Shown piece by piece: positions 24,383 to 34,496 of a stretch of 64,000 bases of DNA. Position 1 is the stretch's first letter. Every line of letters begins with the position of its first letter. The DNA is taken from NCBI GenBank assembly GCA_020736575.1, contig JAGPYM010000003.1, forward strand, positions 1,674,001 through 1,738,000, in the 5' to 3' direction. The notes beneath the pieces are model-generated. The model worked only from the letters and a program-made list of their open reading frames with translations, was not told where the DNA came from and made no database searches. The stretch comes from Thelonectria olida (Eukaryota; Ascomycota; Sordariomycetes; Hypocreales; Nectriaceae). The translations under genes and the position numbers were made by a program.

Positions 24383-24888
24383 CTAGGCCTTGGATCGCTC
24401 CCTGGCCAGGGTTCGTCGTGTAGCATTGCTCTGTCGCCTTGAGGCATTGCTTTGGCGACGCTCCTTCTCGTGGGCCTCCGCCTCGGCGACAGCCTCCTCC
24501 TCAGACACAGTCTCGTGCTTCGTGCGCATGCACTGGAGGACGAGGGAAGCTTCGGCGGCAAACTCGCACTTCATGCGGATGCACTCGCCATACTTGCAGA
24601 ATAGGAAGGGGAAGGATACGCAGGCGACAACGAAAAAGGCTGGGATCGAGCTAGCCCAGCGGTTGCCTAGGTCCTAGTACATGTACGTAGTGAACAGGGG
24701 GAACACGGCACCAAACAATGATCGAAGAACCGAGTTGGCGGCGAGAACAGAGGCAGCAAAGATGACATCTAGAATTTGTTAGTATCAAGCCTCAACGTGG
24801 ATATCGTTGCCGTTAGTTCAGGCGAACCAGAAAAGACCGCCATGCCACGGTGTCTGGCATCAAACATGTCGGCAATGATACCACCCGA
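24383..24888 (-). pseudogene. Decayed MFS transporter (DHA1-type) relic
   Basis: Two recognisable pieces of one MFS protein survive in order. At 24832-24888 the fragment SGGIIADMFDARHRGMAVF matches the loop 4-5 region of DHA1 (polyamine/drug) transporters. At 24383-24770 the last membrane segments and tail remain: [20 protein letters not shown], then [20 protein letters not shown] and a long charged tail ending at 24383. Roughly half the protein between them is missing. The C-terminal piece has an in-frame TAG at 24674-24676 where relatives have a sense codon after TTYMY. A CTAAC branch site and TAG acceptor still sit just before the second piece, so it was an intron-containing gene. No start or promoter can be assigned. 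Not functional as read. Confidence 0.8.
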
Positions 24889-25460
24889 TACCCGATCTCT
24901 CGTCCGTGGATTCGGCTCCGAAATATTTGTTTCGTGTGCGTGCATGCTTTCCACCCTGTTTTTGGTTTCCAAATAGTTGTGTCTTAGCGAGCGAGCCATA
25001 GTCGATAGCACCGCCAATAGTGTCCAGCCGGTCACAACACAACAATAGTCCTTGGAAGTAACCACCTGCAGTTTGCGCGGCCTCCTGGTCATAAACATCA
25101 ACCAACAAACAAGTTACAAACGGAAAAAAGAACCGCTCGGCCCCTCACCCTGGCAAAGGCAGCGTTCGGCCGGCCTCGATCCCGACAATGGATGGCCATT
25201 GTACCGTTTTCATTATCAGCGGTGATGTGCGACTCGGAAAGAGATGACCCTAGGTCAGGAGGTATGACTCAATCCAGCCTGGTTCCACGTAATTGCGCCG
25301 CACCCACTGTCATCCTTTTCTGTTTTCGTCCTTTTCAGTCGCAGAGCCTTGGCTCGTACCGTTGCAAATCATGCATATCAGTCACTTGGTAGTCGAATGT
25401 TGGCAGGTATCCTTGTTTGACGTCCTAGTCGCATTTGCATCTCCTTCCAGGCGAGGAGGC
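24889..25460. other. Flank of MFS pseudogene
   Basis: May include unrecognisable 5' remains of the pseudogene plus the 3' UTR of Rcm1. No readable domain is seen. Confidence 0.35.
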
Positions 25461-27343
25461 TCAATCTCCAAACCCTTGGAACTCATCTTCGTCTTGGTCC
25501 AAAGTTGATGCCCCCACATCCTTCTTGTATCTTGAATCTGTGCCCACCTCCTCATCACTGTCGCTATCGCTGTCGCTGCTGCTGCTGATATCGTCGTCGT
25601 CCTCCTCCTCTTCGTTCTCTGGTTCCTCCTTATCGGCTTCAGGTTCGTCCCGAGGGTTCAACGACACCGGGGCCCCCGTAGATTTCAATACCGGCATGCC
25701 GAGGACATCTCGGACGATAGATCCATTATCATCTCGTAAATATGGACCCTCGTCATCTTCTGCGGTTCCGGCATCTTGGGCAGCAACCCTCACGAAGCCT
25801 GCAACGAAGAAACCCATGACACCTTGGCCGTCATCTTTGTAAGAGCGAATACAGCCATCAGCCACATCTTCGTCGTTCCCACATGCCGAGGTCAAACCTC
25901 GAACGGGCCACTCTCTCATACCAGACACTTGGTCTTTGCGCAAGAGGATGCGCCAGTTCCTCTCCTTTGCGATATCTGATTGGAGGGCCCGCATCACCAC
26001 GCGCTCGTTCTCTTGCATGTGAATAGAACAAGTCGAGTATGTTATCTTGGTCGCCGCTGGGAAACGGAACGCATGCAAGAGCAAAGTCAGTTGAAAGCCC
26101 GATAGGGCTTCCAATCGGGTCTCGAGATCCTTGTCAGATTTCATGACCGTCTCATTCCCGTCGTCGTCCACGAGAACAGCAAGAGGCTCCGCCTCGACCT
26201 GCTCATGCTTCCGCTTGCGCTTGTTTGCCTTCTCTGCTGCTCCCTTCTCCGTGGTACCGGGGTTTTCTGGAAGGTGGAGATCTGGCATCGAATCTCGACC
26301 GACGATACCACTCCCGGAGCAACTCGGATCTAGGAGAAGGGCTCCCACAGATTTGTATCTCTCAGCATAGGGGTCCACCTGAAGGAAGTCTTGGCCGAAG
26401 CCGATTCGAGTGACAGGTTTGGAACCTGCCGTTGTCACCATCTTTTCCAGAGTCTGTGCGCGCCGAGGATCTTTCTCGAAGGCATAGATTGTTTGGGGCG
26501 ATGACTCGAACTCAGGTTGGTGTTCTCGCAGAATGGCCGCCAAATGCGTCGTCTTGTTTCCTGGCGCGGAGCAAGCATCGATCAAATCTCCGTCCTCGGA
26601 CCGTGGATCTAGGAGGTAGGCTGGAAAACACGACGCCTTGTCTTGAAGAATGATCTTGCCAGAGGTGTAAGCCTCAGTCTTTGTTAGGTCGATTCCAGAG
26701 GTGATGGCGAGCAGGTTAGGCACATGCGGGTCGATGAAAAGACGTTTGCCTGGGTTTTGTATGACATCTTGGACCGAGATAGCTCTGGTGTAAGTTGAGA
26801 AGGTCGTTTCCAACTGCTCTTCCAAAGTGTTTTTGACGGCATTCACGCGGACCCATCGAGGATAGTTTGCTTCCTCGCCAGCGGATTGCTTCTTGATCTG
26901 GTCCTTCAACTCATCGAGAGATGCCGCCTTTCTTCGTAATCGAGCTCGCGTGAACTCGGACGAGAGTCTTCCTCGATGCCTCTCAACGGCAGCTCGCAGC
27001 CCATGGCTCTGAGGGAGCGCAATGCCTTTCTTTGCGAGGAGGAAGTCATGCACCAGAAGGGATGCTAGCGACGGCGATAGCTATGAGGAATTGAGTAAGT
27101 CTCCCCGTCATTCTGAAAAGTCTGTTCAGTCCAAGTCCATACCTTGCGCTCATGTTTGAGAAGGTCAGCCTTCTCGATGACTTCCTTGAGGACGGGGCTC
27201 CATCTGCACGTCTCAATGACGAGAGCGTAGACTTGATTGGGCGGGGATTTGAGATTTTTCTTCTTGAAAACTCGAGATTTCAGACTCCCCCCTTGCGAAG
27301 AGTCCCCGGTTAGAAACTCTGCTGCCTCATGGTAGAGGGACAT
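25461..27343 (-). CDS. RCM1: 25S rRNA (cytosine-C5) methyltransferase, Rcm1/NSUN5 family
   Basis: Two exons: 27143..27343 and 25461..27080. The intron is 27081..27142 (GTATGG to CATAG), giving 606 residues. The start MSLYHEAAEFL and KIYALVIET-like segment (QVYALVIETCRW) are typical of this family. SAM-dependent methyltransferase signatures follow in order: DACSAPGNKTTHLA (motif I), LLLDPSCSGSGIVG (motif IV with a Cys) and TYSTCSIHMQENE (motif VI, catalytic Cys). Rcm1 methylates a single cytosine of the large-subunit rRNA in the nucleolus. A basic KANKRKRKHE insert between motifs IV and VI could act as a nucleolar signal. After the conserved domain comes a roughly 80-residue acidic, Ser/Asp-rich tail (EEEEDDDDISSSSDSDSDSD). 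Assignment is strong. Confidence 0.93.
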
Positions 27344-27586
27344 GATGTGTTGTTGAGGCCTCAAGGAACCGTGAAGAGAACTCTGCAAGGAGGAAAAGTG
27401 GTGGCAGGTGCCGATGGTTGAGTGAGAGGCATTTACCCGACATGTATCCGGTTTACTCGGGCAAGTCGGGCAGGCAGCTTCCTCCAACCGCCTATTCTCG
27501 CTGTATTTTAGGGCGCTTTATTCATGCTGCACCAGAATTCCATCATTGGTTTGAACACATTTCCATTCCAGCCATGTTACGAGTAG

Positions 27587-29117
27587 TTACACGTTATACT
27601 TCATCCCTGGCTGCGCCAAGCTAACAATCTTCCTCTCAGTAAACTCTTCCACTCCAGCCATGCCACCAAACCGCCCATAACCGCTACTACCGCCAGTTCC
27701 GCCATTTGGCAACGGTGCCTCAATGTAGACAGTTGGTCCGTTAATGTGGCAGCTCCCTGCGCGCACTTGTTTGGCAACTCTGAGAGCTCGCATAATGTCT
27801 TGCGAGAAGATACTGGCACAGAGCGAAAACTCGCTATTGTTGGCCAGGTTCACGGCCTCGTCATCAGATTGAGCCTCGGTGATGCAAATGATGGGGCCAA
27901 ATGTTTCTTTTTGGAAGATGGACATTTCTGGCGTGACGTTGGCAAGAATATGAGGTGCAAGGATGGACTTGTTTGGGCCAGAGGGGACGCAATCGCCAGT
28001 CAGCAATTTGGCGCCATCCGAGACGGCTTGATGGACGAGATCAGCGATGCGACTACATGAAGATGCCGTGTACAGTCCCGATATCGACACGGATGCATCG
28101 TCTTCATGGTTTCCGCACTTGATCGCAAGCGTGCGATCAACCAAAGCCGCCTTGAAGCTGTTGAGGATGGAAGAATGGACAATAACACGTTCAGTCGACA
28201 TGCAGATCTGGCCGTTGTTTGACAAAGCACCAAAGACAACAGCGTCGACGGCATTTTCGATGTTGGCATCCTCCAGAACCAACACTGGAGCTTTGCCCCC
28301 GAGCTCAAGAACGCATTGCTTGAGACAAGTCGCAGCCCAGCCAGCAATCACACGACCAACGCGATCACTACCGGTGAAATTTACACGAAGCACCTTTGGA
28401 TGCTTGACCGTGAACTCTGTAACGGCCGGGGCATCGCTTGTGCTGCTGGGCAGAAAGTTGAGACATCCTGGAGGAAGCCCGGCCTCAGTCAAGGCCCTCA
28501 CCACGAGGTGTTGAGATTTGGGACTGAATTCGGACGGTTTCAAGACGACCGTGTTGCCACATATAAGAGGACAAGCAATGGCGCGTGCCGTGAGATTGAC
28601 CTGAGGGTGTTAGTGACGGGGACAATGACACGGCAACACAGTGACTTGCAGGGGCATTCCAGGGACTGATGGCAAAGACGACGCCGACTGGACATCTCTC
28701 GACGAGAATCATGGTCCCCGGGCGATCCGCTGGAATAATTTCGCCTTTGATTTGAGTGGCCAGCCCAGCAGTATCTCTCAGGATATTTGCTGCCGCGTTG
28801 ATGTTGAGCTGCACCCAGCTCTTGACGGCAGACACCTCTACAGACAAAATCTGGGGAGCATCCTTGTCCAGATATGTCTCGAGAATATCTGCAGCCTTGA
28901 GAAGAATGAGTCGACGGGCAGATGGAGGTGTCTCCGACCATGACTTGAAAGCTGCATGAGCGTGCTCGATAGCTTGAGAGTAGTCGTCGACTGTGGCAGC
29001 GGCGCATGAATAAAGCGACTGGCCCGTCATTGGATTGGCCACGGGAAAGATCGCTCCATTGGAGGCTTGACGATATTCGCCATCGATGAAGAGGAGCTGG
29101 TTATCTGAGAGAGTCAT
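27587..29117 (-). CDS. NAD(P)-dependent aryl-aldehyde dehydrogenase (cluster gene 1)
   Basis: Two exons: 28650..29117 and 27587..28600, 493 residues, a normal ALDH length. The 49-nt intron (28601..28649) uses a GC donor (GCAAGT) and CCTCAG acceptor; only this join restores ISPWNAP-VNLTARAIACPL. Family features: the NAD-binding fold, NFTGSDRVGRVI-type segment (VNFTGSDRVG), general base Glu in LELGGKAPVL, catalytic Cys in NNGQICMSTERV, and KETFGPIICI near the C-terminus. Relatives include salicylaldehyde, vanillin and benzaldehyde dehydrogenases. The gene shares a 234-base divergent promoter with a ThDP decarboxylase whose expected product is an aldehyde. Its likely job is therefore oxidation of an aromatic aldehyde to the acid. 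No targeting signal is visible, so it is presumed cytosolic. The exact substrate is inferred. Confidence 0.92.
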
Positions 29118-29224
29118 GATTGAGTTGCTTTCTCGAGAATGGAGAAGAGCATCTGCGTCTTGTCTTGTACACCTGCATACTAACTACCTACCTACAGGCA
29201 GGATGATGCTTGGATAAGGCCGGG

Positions 29225-29240
29225 CGGAAGCATGCTTCCG
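29225..29240. promoter_or_regulatory. CGG-N10-CCG palindrome, cluster site A
   Basis: CGGAAGCATGCTTCCG is a perfect 16-base palindrome with inverted CGG triplets ten bases apart, the layout read by dimeric Zn2Cys6 proteins. It sits in the ALDH/decarboxylase divergent promoter, 107 bases from the ALDH start and 111 from the decarboxylase start. GGAAGCATGCTTCCGA recurs identically at 38814-38829. Confidence 0.75.
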
Positions 29241-29351
29241 ACACTCATGCGGAGAAGCTCAGCCATCCGCGATGCCATTGCGCATTAATACGACCCGGTG
29301 AATGCGCCGAGAGTTCAACGCAGCACATCAAGTACCATCTTTACAAACACC

Positions 29352-31138
29352 ATGAGTCAGATCAGCGGCGCCGCCGCCATTTTGTATGCCCTTGAGGAGG
29401 CAGGGATTACGCATCTGTTTGTGAACCTTGGGTCTGATCACCCTGCCTTTCTTGCTGCCTTTGCTAGCAAAGAGCATAACATTGAGGTATTCACGTCTCC
29501 AAATGAGATGAATGCGCTTTCAGCTGCCTCGGGATTCGCTCAAATCACGGGGAAACCTGCTGGTGTCCTTGTTCACGTTGAATGTGGCACACAAGGGTTG
29601 GCCGGAGCAGTGCACAATGTGAGCAAGGGTCGGATTCCCGTCGTTATCCTTGCGGGAACTGTCCCTGTGACCATGGAGGGAGAGTTGAGAGGAAGCAGAA
29701 ACGAGTGAGTGACGCCATTGCCTGGAATTGAAGGACTCGCTGACCATTCAGATATATCCATTGGATTCAGGACGTTCCCGACCAGAGGTCAATTTTGAAA
29801 ATGTACATGAAGTACGACCACGAAATTAGATGCCCTCACAATGCCACCCAAATCGTGCTTCGGGCGCTTCAGTTTGCGAACACAGAGCCCAAGGGGCCGA
29901 CCTATCTGATTGCCAGTCGGGAGACGCTTGAAGCGGATACAGTGGCCGCCAATAAAGCATCTCAAGTAACCGGATTGAACTCGGCGGTCGAGTCAATCGG
30001 TCTGTCGAGTGCCGGAGTTGAGCACCTCGCAAACGCACTCGTCGAGGCGGAGATGCCTCTTATTGTGACCAGCTACTGTGGTAGATCACCGGCCGGTTTC
30101 AATGCTCTCAAAGCGCTGGCCGAGCTCTTGGCTATCCCCGTACATGAGAACGCGCCCATCTACAACAACTTTCCAACGGATTCGTATCTACACCAGGGCC
30201 ATCAGTGGAACGGCGGAGGACAACTTCCTGCGCTTGCGGAGGCTGATGTGGTCCTGGTCATCGACTCGGACGTGCCTTGGATCGGAGCGAGCTCGCGGCC
30301 ACAAGATCATGCAAGGGTCTTTCACTTGGACAGCGACCCGTTGAAGGATTCTACAACTCTTTGGTCTCTTCCTTGTGAGAAGCGTTGGCGAGTTGATTCA
30401 AGCCTTGCACTCCAACAACTGCATTCGTTCATTGTGGATTCCCTGTCGGTTGATGCAGCAAAGGTTGAGGCGAGAGCTGGTCATTTGAGGGGCCGATACT
30501 CCCAGAGGACAGCGAGGTTCCGGGAAGCAGAGAGGTTTCCCAAAGAGGGCGTTACTGTTCCCTTTGTCATGGAACGACTTAGACGGGCTTGTGCTGGCAT
30601 GTCTGTCGTCGGGCTCAATGAATCTACGACCAACCTCGGCAATGTCGCGGATCACTTAGGGCACAACACACCCTTGGCTTTGATAGGCAGCGGTGGAGGA
30701 TCTCTAGGATGGTATTCCGGGGCTGCCATAGGAGCATTCATGGGACTGCAGACGCAGGGACGTGATGACATGCTCATTGCCTTTACTGGGGATGGCACAT
30801 GGCTCTTTGGGGTGCCTTCGTGTGCATACTGGATGGCGAAGCGGTACAATACGCCGTTCCTGACCATTATCTGGAACAACGGAGGATGGGCGTCGCCCAA
30901 GAATGCGTGCCTACGGCTTCACGGAGAACTGGCAGGGCAGAAAAACTTGAGCAACGACTTGCGCGTAGCCCTCACACCTTCTCCGTCATTTGGGAAGATT
31001 GCCGAAGGAGCTGGTGACGCATGGTGGGCGGTCATGGAGCAAGCAGATCAGGTAGACGGATTGCTGAAGGAAGCAATAAGAGTAGTTCGGCAGGATAAAA
31101 GATGCGCCCTACTGGAGGTCAAGCTCAACGTCATTTAG
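29352..31138 (+). CDS. ThDP-dependent 2-oxoacid decarboxylase, benzoylformate-decarboxylase-like (cluster gene 2)
   Basis: Two exons: 29352..29704 and 29752..31138. The 47-nt intron has donor GTGAGT and acceptor TTCAG. The product is 579 residues. The join reads RGSRN-E-YIHWIQDVPDQ. The three-domain ThDP fold is evident. The cofactor-activating Glu is in SPNEMNALSAASG at about residue 52. The central domain contains VIDSDVPWIG. The Mg-diphosphate motif runs from GDGTW (about 464) to NNGG (about 493), the canonical spacing. Enzymes of this fold include benzoylformate decarboxylase, acetolactate synthase and 2-hydroxyacyl-CoA lyase; sequence alone does not separate them. The neighbouring 2-hydroxyacid oxidase would supply a 2-oxoacid and the divergent ALDH would take an aldehyde. 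This favours non-oxidative decarboxylation of an aryl glyoxylate. Controlled from site A. Confidence 0.88.
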
Positions 31139-31167
31139 TCAGCAACTGGGTTGTCCATTTGAGATGG

Positions 31168-31183
31168 CGGGTGCATGCATCCG
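31168..31183. promoter_or_regulatory. CGG-N10-CCG site B before hydroxyacid oxidase gene
   Basis: CGGGTGCATGCATCCG lies 79 bases before the oxidase start. It keeps the CGG-N10-CCG layout and the GCATGC core of site A, and 12 of 16 bases of GGAAGCATGCTTCCGA. Confidence 0.65.
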
Positions 31184-31261
31184 ATGGATGGCTATAACAT
31201 CTTGATACCTAGTTAGTCAGTCAGTACACCGCAGCCCACACATACACACACGACTTACACC

Positions 31262-32571
31262 ATGGCTAAACCGATAGTCCACTCCCTTGACGAACTCGAA
31301 GAGCACGCCACGCAGCATCTTCCTCGGATGGTGCGTGACTACTTTAACGGGGGCTCCCAGGACTCTATAACGCTTCGGGCAAATCGTCGAGCCTACCAGG
31401 ATTGGTTCATCCAACCAAGGGTTCTTCGCGATGTTTCCAGTGTGGACACCAAGACGAGACTCTTCCCTGATGGAAACCAGGTCCCGTTCCCGTGCTGCAT
31501 CGCTCCAGCCGCCATGCAGCGAATGGCCCATCCTGACGGCGAGCTGGCGACGGCTCGGGCATGTGGCGCATTCGGCACCGTCATGGGACTGAGCACGTTT
31601 GCGACTGCGTCCATCGAGGACGTCAAGGCGGCCGCGGATGAAGCGCGTCGAGGGGCTGGACTCGCCGGCCCGAGCGAGTGCGTGCTGCAGATGTACCTGT
31701 TCAGCAACAGAGAGACCAGCAAGGCCTTGATACGACGGGCTGAAGGTACCCGTCTCCCATCACACGTCTCTTTGCACACGACTGACGAGACCAGCTGCCG
31801 GATACAAGGCCATTGTGCTTACCGTCGACACGCCCTTCTTTGGACGGCGGTTGACCGAGATTCGCAATAGATTTCGGCTTCCGTCTCACTTCAAGCTGGC
31901 CAATTTCGATGCGTCTCTGGGCGTCAAGACGGGCTCGGAGCATCGGACGGATGAGATTCAGGGCGAGGCAGAGACGGACAAGGGGCCAGTCAACAAACTC
32001 GGTAGGTCAAGCCATGATTTAACGTGAATGTGCACTGATTGATTCATGGGTCTAGATGCTTCCCTAACCTGGGAGGCCGTCACATATCTGAAAAGCATCA
32101 CGCAGCTCCCCATCTGGGTCAAAGGCATCATGGCGCCGCAAGACGCTGCCCTTGCCATCGCCCACGGCGCAGATGCCGTCTTCGTTTCCAACCACGGCGG
32201 ACGCCAACTCGACGGCGCGCCTCCGACATTGCGGGTCTTGGAGAGCATCTGCCAGGTCGTCAAAGGGCGGGTTCCCGTGGTACGTTTCTCTTCCCCCTTG
32301 TACCGACAACACACGCTGACGGCTGAGCAAGCACTTTGACGGAGGTGTCCGCAGAGGAAGCGACATTTTCAAAGCCTTATGTCTGGGAGCAGACATGGTC
32401 TGGATCGGACGGCCGGCTCTGTGGGCCATTGCGTATGATGGCGAGAGGGGGCTGATGAATGCGTTGAAGGTGCTCCAGGACGAGTTCGCGGCGTGTATGG
32501 CGCTGGCGGGATGTGCGCGGCTGGGGGATCTGGGGCCGGAAGTGTTGATGCGAAGCGACTCTCGGCTTTAG
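31262..32571 (+). CDS. FMN-dependent 2-hydroxyacid oxidase/dehydrogenase, mandelate-type candidate, PTS1 SRL (cluster gene 3)
   Basis: Four exons: 31262..31745, 31795..32001, 32056..32279 and 32332..32571. Introns are 49-54 nt; the product is 384 residues. All joins keep the single-domain FMN TIM-barrel of the glycolate oxidase / L-mandelate dehydrogenase / flavocytochrome b2 family. Visible residues are the substrate Tyr in [11 protein letters not shown], the second Tyr in [10 protein letters not shown], the Lys in WVKGIMAP, the catalytic His and Arg in [10 protein letters not shown], and FMN-phosphate loops [15 protein letters not shown] and [10 protein letters not shown]. No cytochrome b5 domain is present. 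The protein ends in SRL, an accepted peroxisomal targeting signal. A peroxisomal, H2O2-producing oxidase like plant glycolate oxidase is therefore plausible. In context it would turn an aryl 2-hydroxyacid into the 2-oxoacid for the decarboxylase. Substrate and electron acceptor are inferred. Confidence 0.9.
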
Positions 32572-32779
32572 TCATTCATCCATGTCATCTGCGAACTGCC
32601 TTCACGTCCAACCTGAGTGACTCGTTTGTTGGCTTGAGTGCCTACCTACACAACCTACCATGGCTTATACGACTGAAGCCATGCACGCTCACACCAAAAG
32701 GGGGGAAGCTCGCATGTCAATTAAATCATCTTGCAATCATTAAAGTAGGAAACGAGTATTCAATTCATCTACCTCAGCA

Positions 32780-34126
32780 TCAATGGGCTCGCACACTGCT
32801 GTGACTTGGCGCCTCCCACCAGTTCGCGCCCTCCGTGTCCAAAACCTCGGCATCATGGCTGAACAACCACTTCCTCCGGTCTTCGTAACCCCAGAACACA
32901 GGGTTCTCCTCGCTATTCAGCTGCATCTGCTCATCCCTGACCGCCTGCTCCTCGCCGTCCTCAATATGCAGAATGTACTGGTGCTCCCGCGTCTTCTCCT
33001 GAACCAGGCTGGCCCTCGGCACGCGGACGCTCTCGTATTTGGCCAGCGCCGCCTTCAGATCCACGTCCAGCGCGAGGCACTGGCGAAGCGTCGCCGCGTC
33101 CTCGAACGCCTGCGCGGCGCCCTGCGCGAGATACGGGAGCATCGGGTGGCACGAGTCGCCGAGCAGCGCCGCCTTGCCAGACGGATGCACCCAGCGCGTC
33201 AGGACGGGCAGGTCGCAGAGACGCCACTTCCTGAAGTCGCCGGTCAGGGCGCAGAGCTTCTGCACGCGCGGCTCCCACCGCCCGAAGCGGTCGCACAGCT
33301 CGACGTTGTCCCCCTTGATCACCCACACGTCGTCGGACGTTTCGTTATACGACGTAGCACAAACGACAATGTTGTAAAGCTCTCCATTGCGGATCGGATA
33401 CCCCACTAGGTGAGCGTCCGGGCCGCACCAGGAGGTTGTGCATGGGTCGGTGATCAGCGAGGCCAGCTGGGGGTCGGCCAGGAGCTTCTCGCCGGGGATG
33501 AGAATGCGGTAGGCCACGTCGCCCGTGTCCCGGGGGATGTCGGGCTCACCCGTCAGGAGAGGACGGGCAATCGACTTGATGCCGTCGGCGGCCACGACAA
33601 GATGGGCCTTGAAGACTTGACCGTCCTGCGTGGTGACGCTTGGGGCGTCGAAGTCGTACTCGACAACGCGCTTCTTGGTGAGCACCTTGACGCCAGCTCT
33701 CGTCGCAGCTTCCAGAAGCCCAGCGTGCAAGTCTGCTCGATGGACAAGGTAGTAAGGGGCGCCATGGGTCTCGACAATGTTGTCAAAGGGCACCTTGACG
33801 ATGGTGTCGCCGTCTGCCCAGCGGATGAAGTGGTACTTGTTGGACGTCGACTTCTTCATCTTGTCCATGTCGACGCCCCAACGAATGAGCAGACGGCTTG
33901 AGTTGGGGGGGACTCGGATGCCGGCGCCGGCCTGGATGGTGTTAGTCGGGTGGGAGTCTGTGACAGACTACAACAAGTTGGGACGGGAACGCACCTCGGC
34001 GAATTCAGGCGTCGAGTCTATAACGGTCACCGAGTGGCCGTCGGTCTGGAGGGCCAGTCCGGCAGCGAGGCCGCCGAGTCCAGCGCCAACGATGAGGACG
34101 TCGAGGGATCGAGTAGCGGCAGGCAT
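32780..34126 (-). CDS. FAD-dependent aromatic monooxygenase, salicylate-hydroxylase-like (cluster gene 4)
   Basis: Two exons: 33995..34126 and 32780..33931. The intron is 33932..33994 (GTGCGT to TCCAG), giving 427 residues. Group A flavoprotein hydroxylase signatures: dinucleotide-binding LIVGAGLGGLAAGLAL near residue 10, the Arg-containing AGIRVPPNSSRLL after the intron, the DG motif VVAADGIKSIARP, and the FAD-ribityl GD motif in ALLGDSCHPMLPYLAQGA. The last segment gives the family's typical AFEDAATL. Close families are salicylate 1-hydroxylase, 6-hydroxynicotinate monooxygenase and 4-hydroxybenzoate-type enzymes; the exact reaction cannot be read from sequence. In the cluster it fits ring hydroxylation, possibly decarboxylating, of the aromatic acid made by the ALDH. 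It is divergent from the transporter across 370 bases that contain two cluster motifs. Confidence 0.9.
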
Positions 34127-34305
34127 TGCGACGAAGAGGTGATGATTCGTGTGAGCTTGGTGTTGATGTTGAAGACGGGAATGGTGATGATAACTTCTAA
34201 TGATGCATGCCAGATATGTAATTAAATATCAACATCAACAACCGCCACTCTTCGCTTCTCGATACAAACAACTCGTCCATCTCCATCCTCTCAACCACGC
34301 CCGCG

Positions 34306-34321
34306 TGGATACATGCACCCG
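34306..34321. promoter_or_regulatory. Cluster motif, degenerate copy C1 (TGG-N10-CCG)
   Basis: TGGATACATGCACCCG lies in the monooxygenase/transporter divergent promoter. Read on the minus strand it matches site B (GGGTGCATGCATCCGA) at 13 of 16 positions. A single-base change weakens one CGG half. Confidence 0.5.
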
Positions 34322-34340
34322 TCGGATCCCAACTCAGCTT

Positions 34341-34356
34341 CGGATGCATGATTCCT
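34341..34356. promoter_or_regulatory. Cluster motif, copy C2 (CGG-N10-CCT)
   Basis: On the minus strand this reads GGAATCATGCATCCGA, matching 14 of 16 bases of the shared core GGAAGCATGCTTCCGA. It lies 20 bases from copy C1, so this promoter has two adjacent sites. Confidence 0.6.
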
Positions 34357-34496
34357 CCCCCTGCACTTCTCCGCATTACCCCAGATTCGCTCTTCATACC
34401 CCGGCCTTGGCACTATGGCTCCCAACTACAAAAATGCCATCCACGATTGCCATGTGAGTCGAGTCAGTCCCCCCGGCAGACCACCAAGAGAGAACA

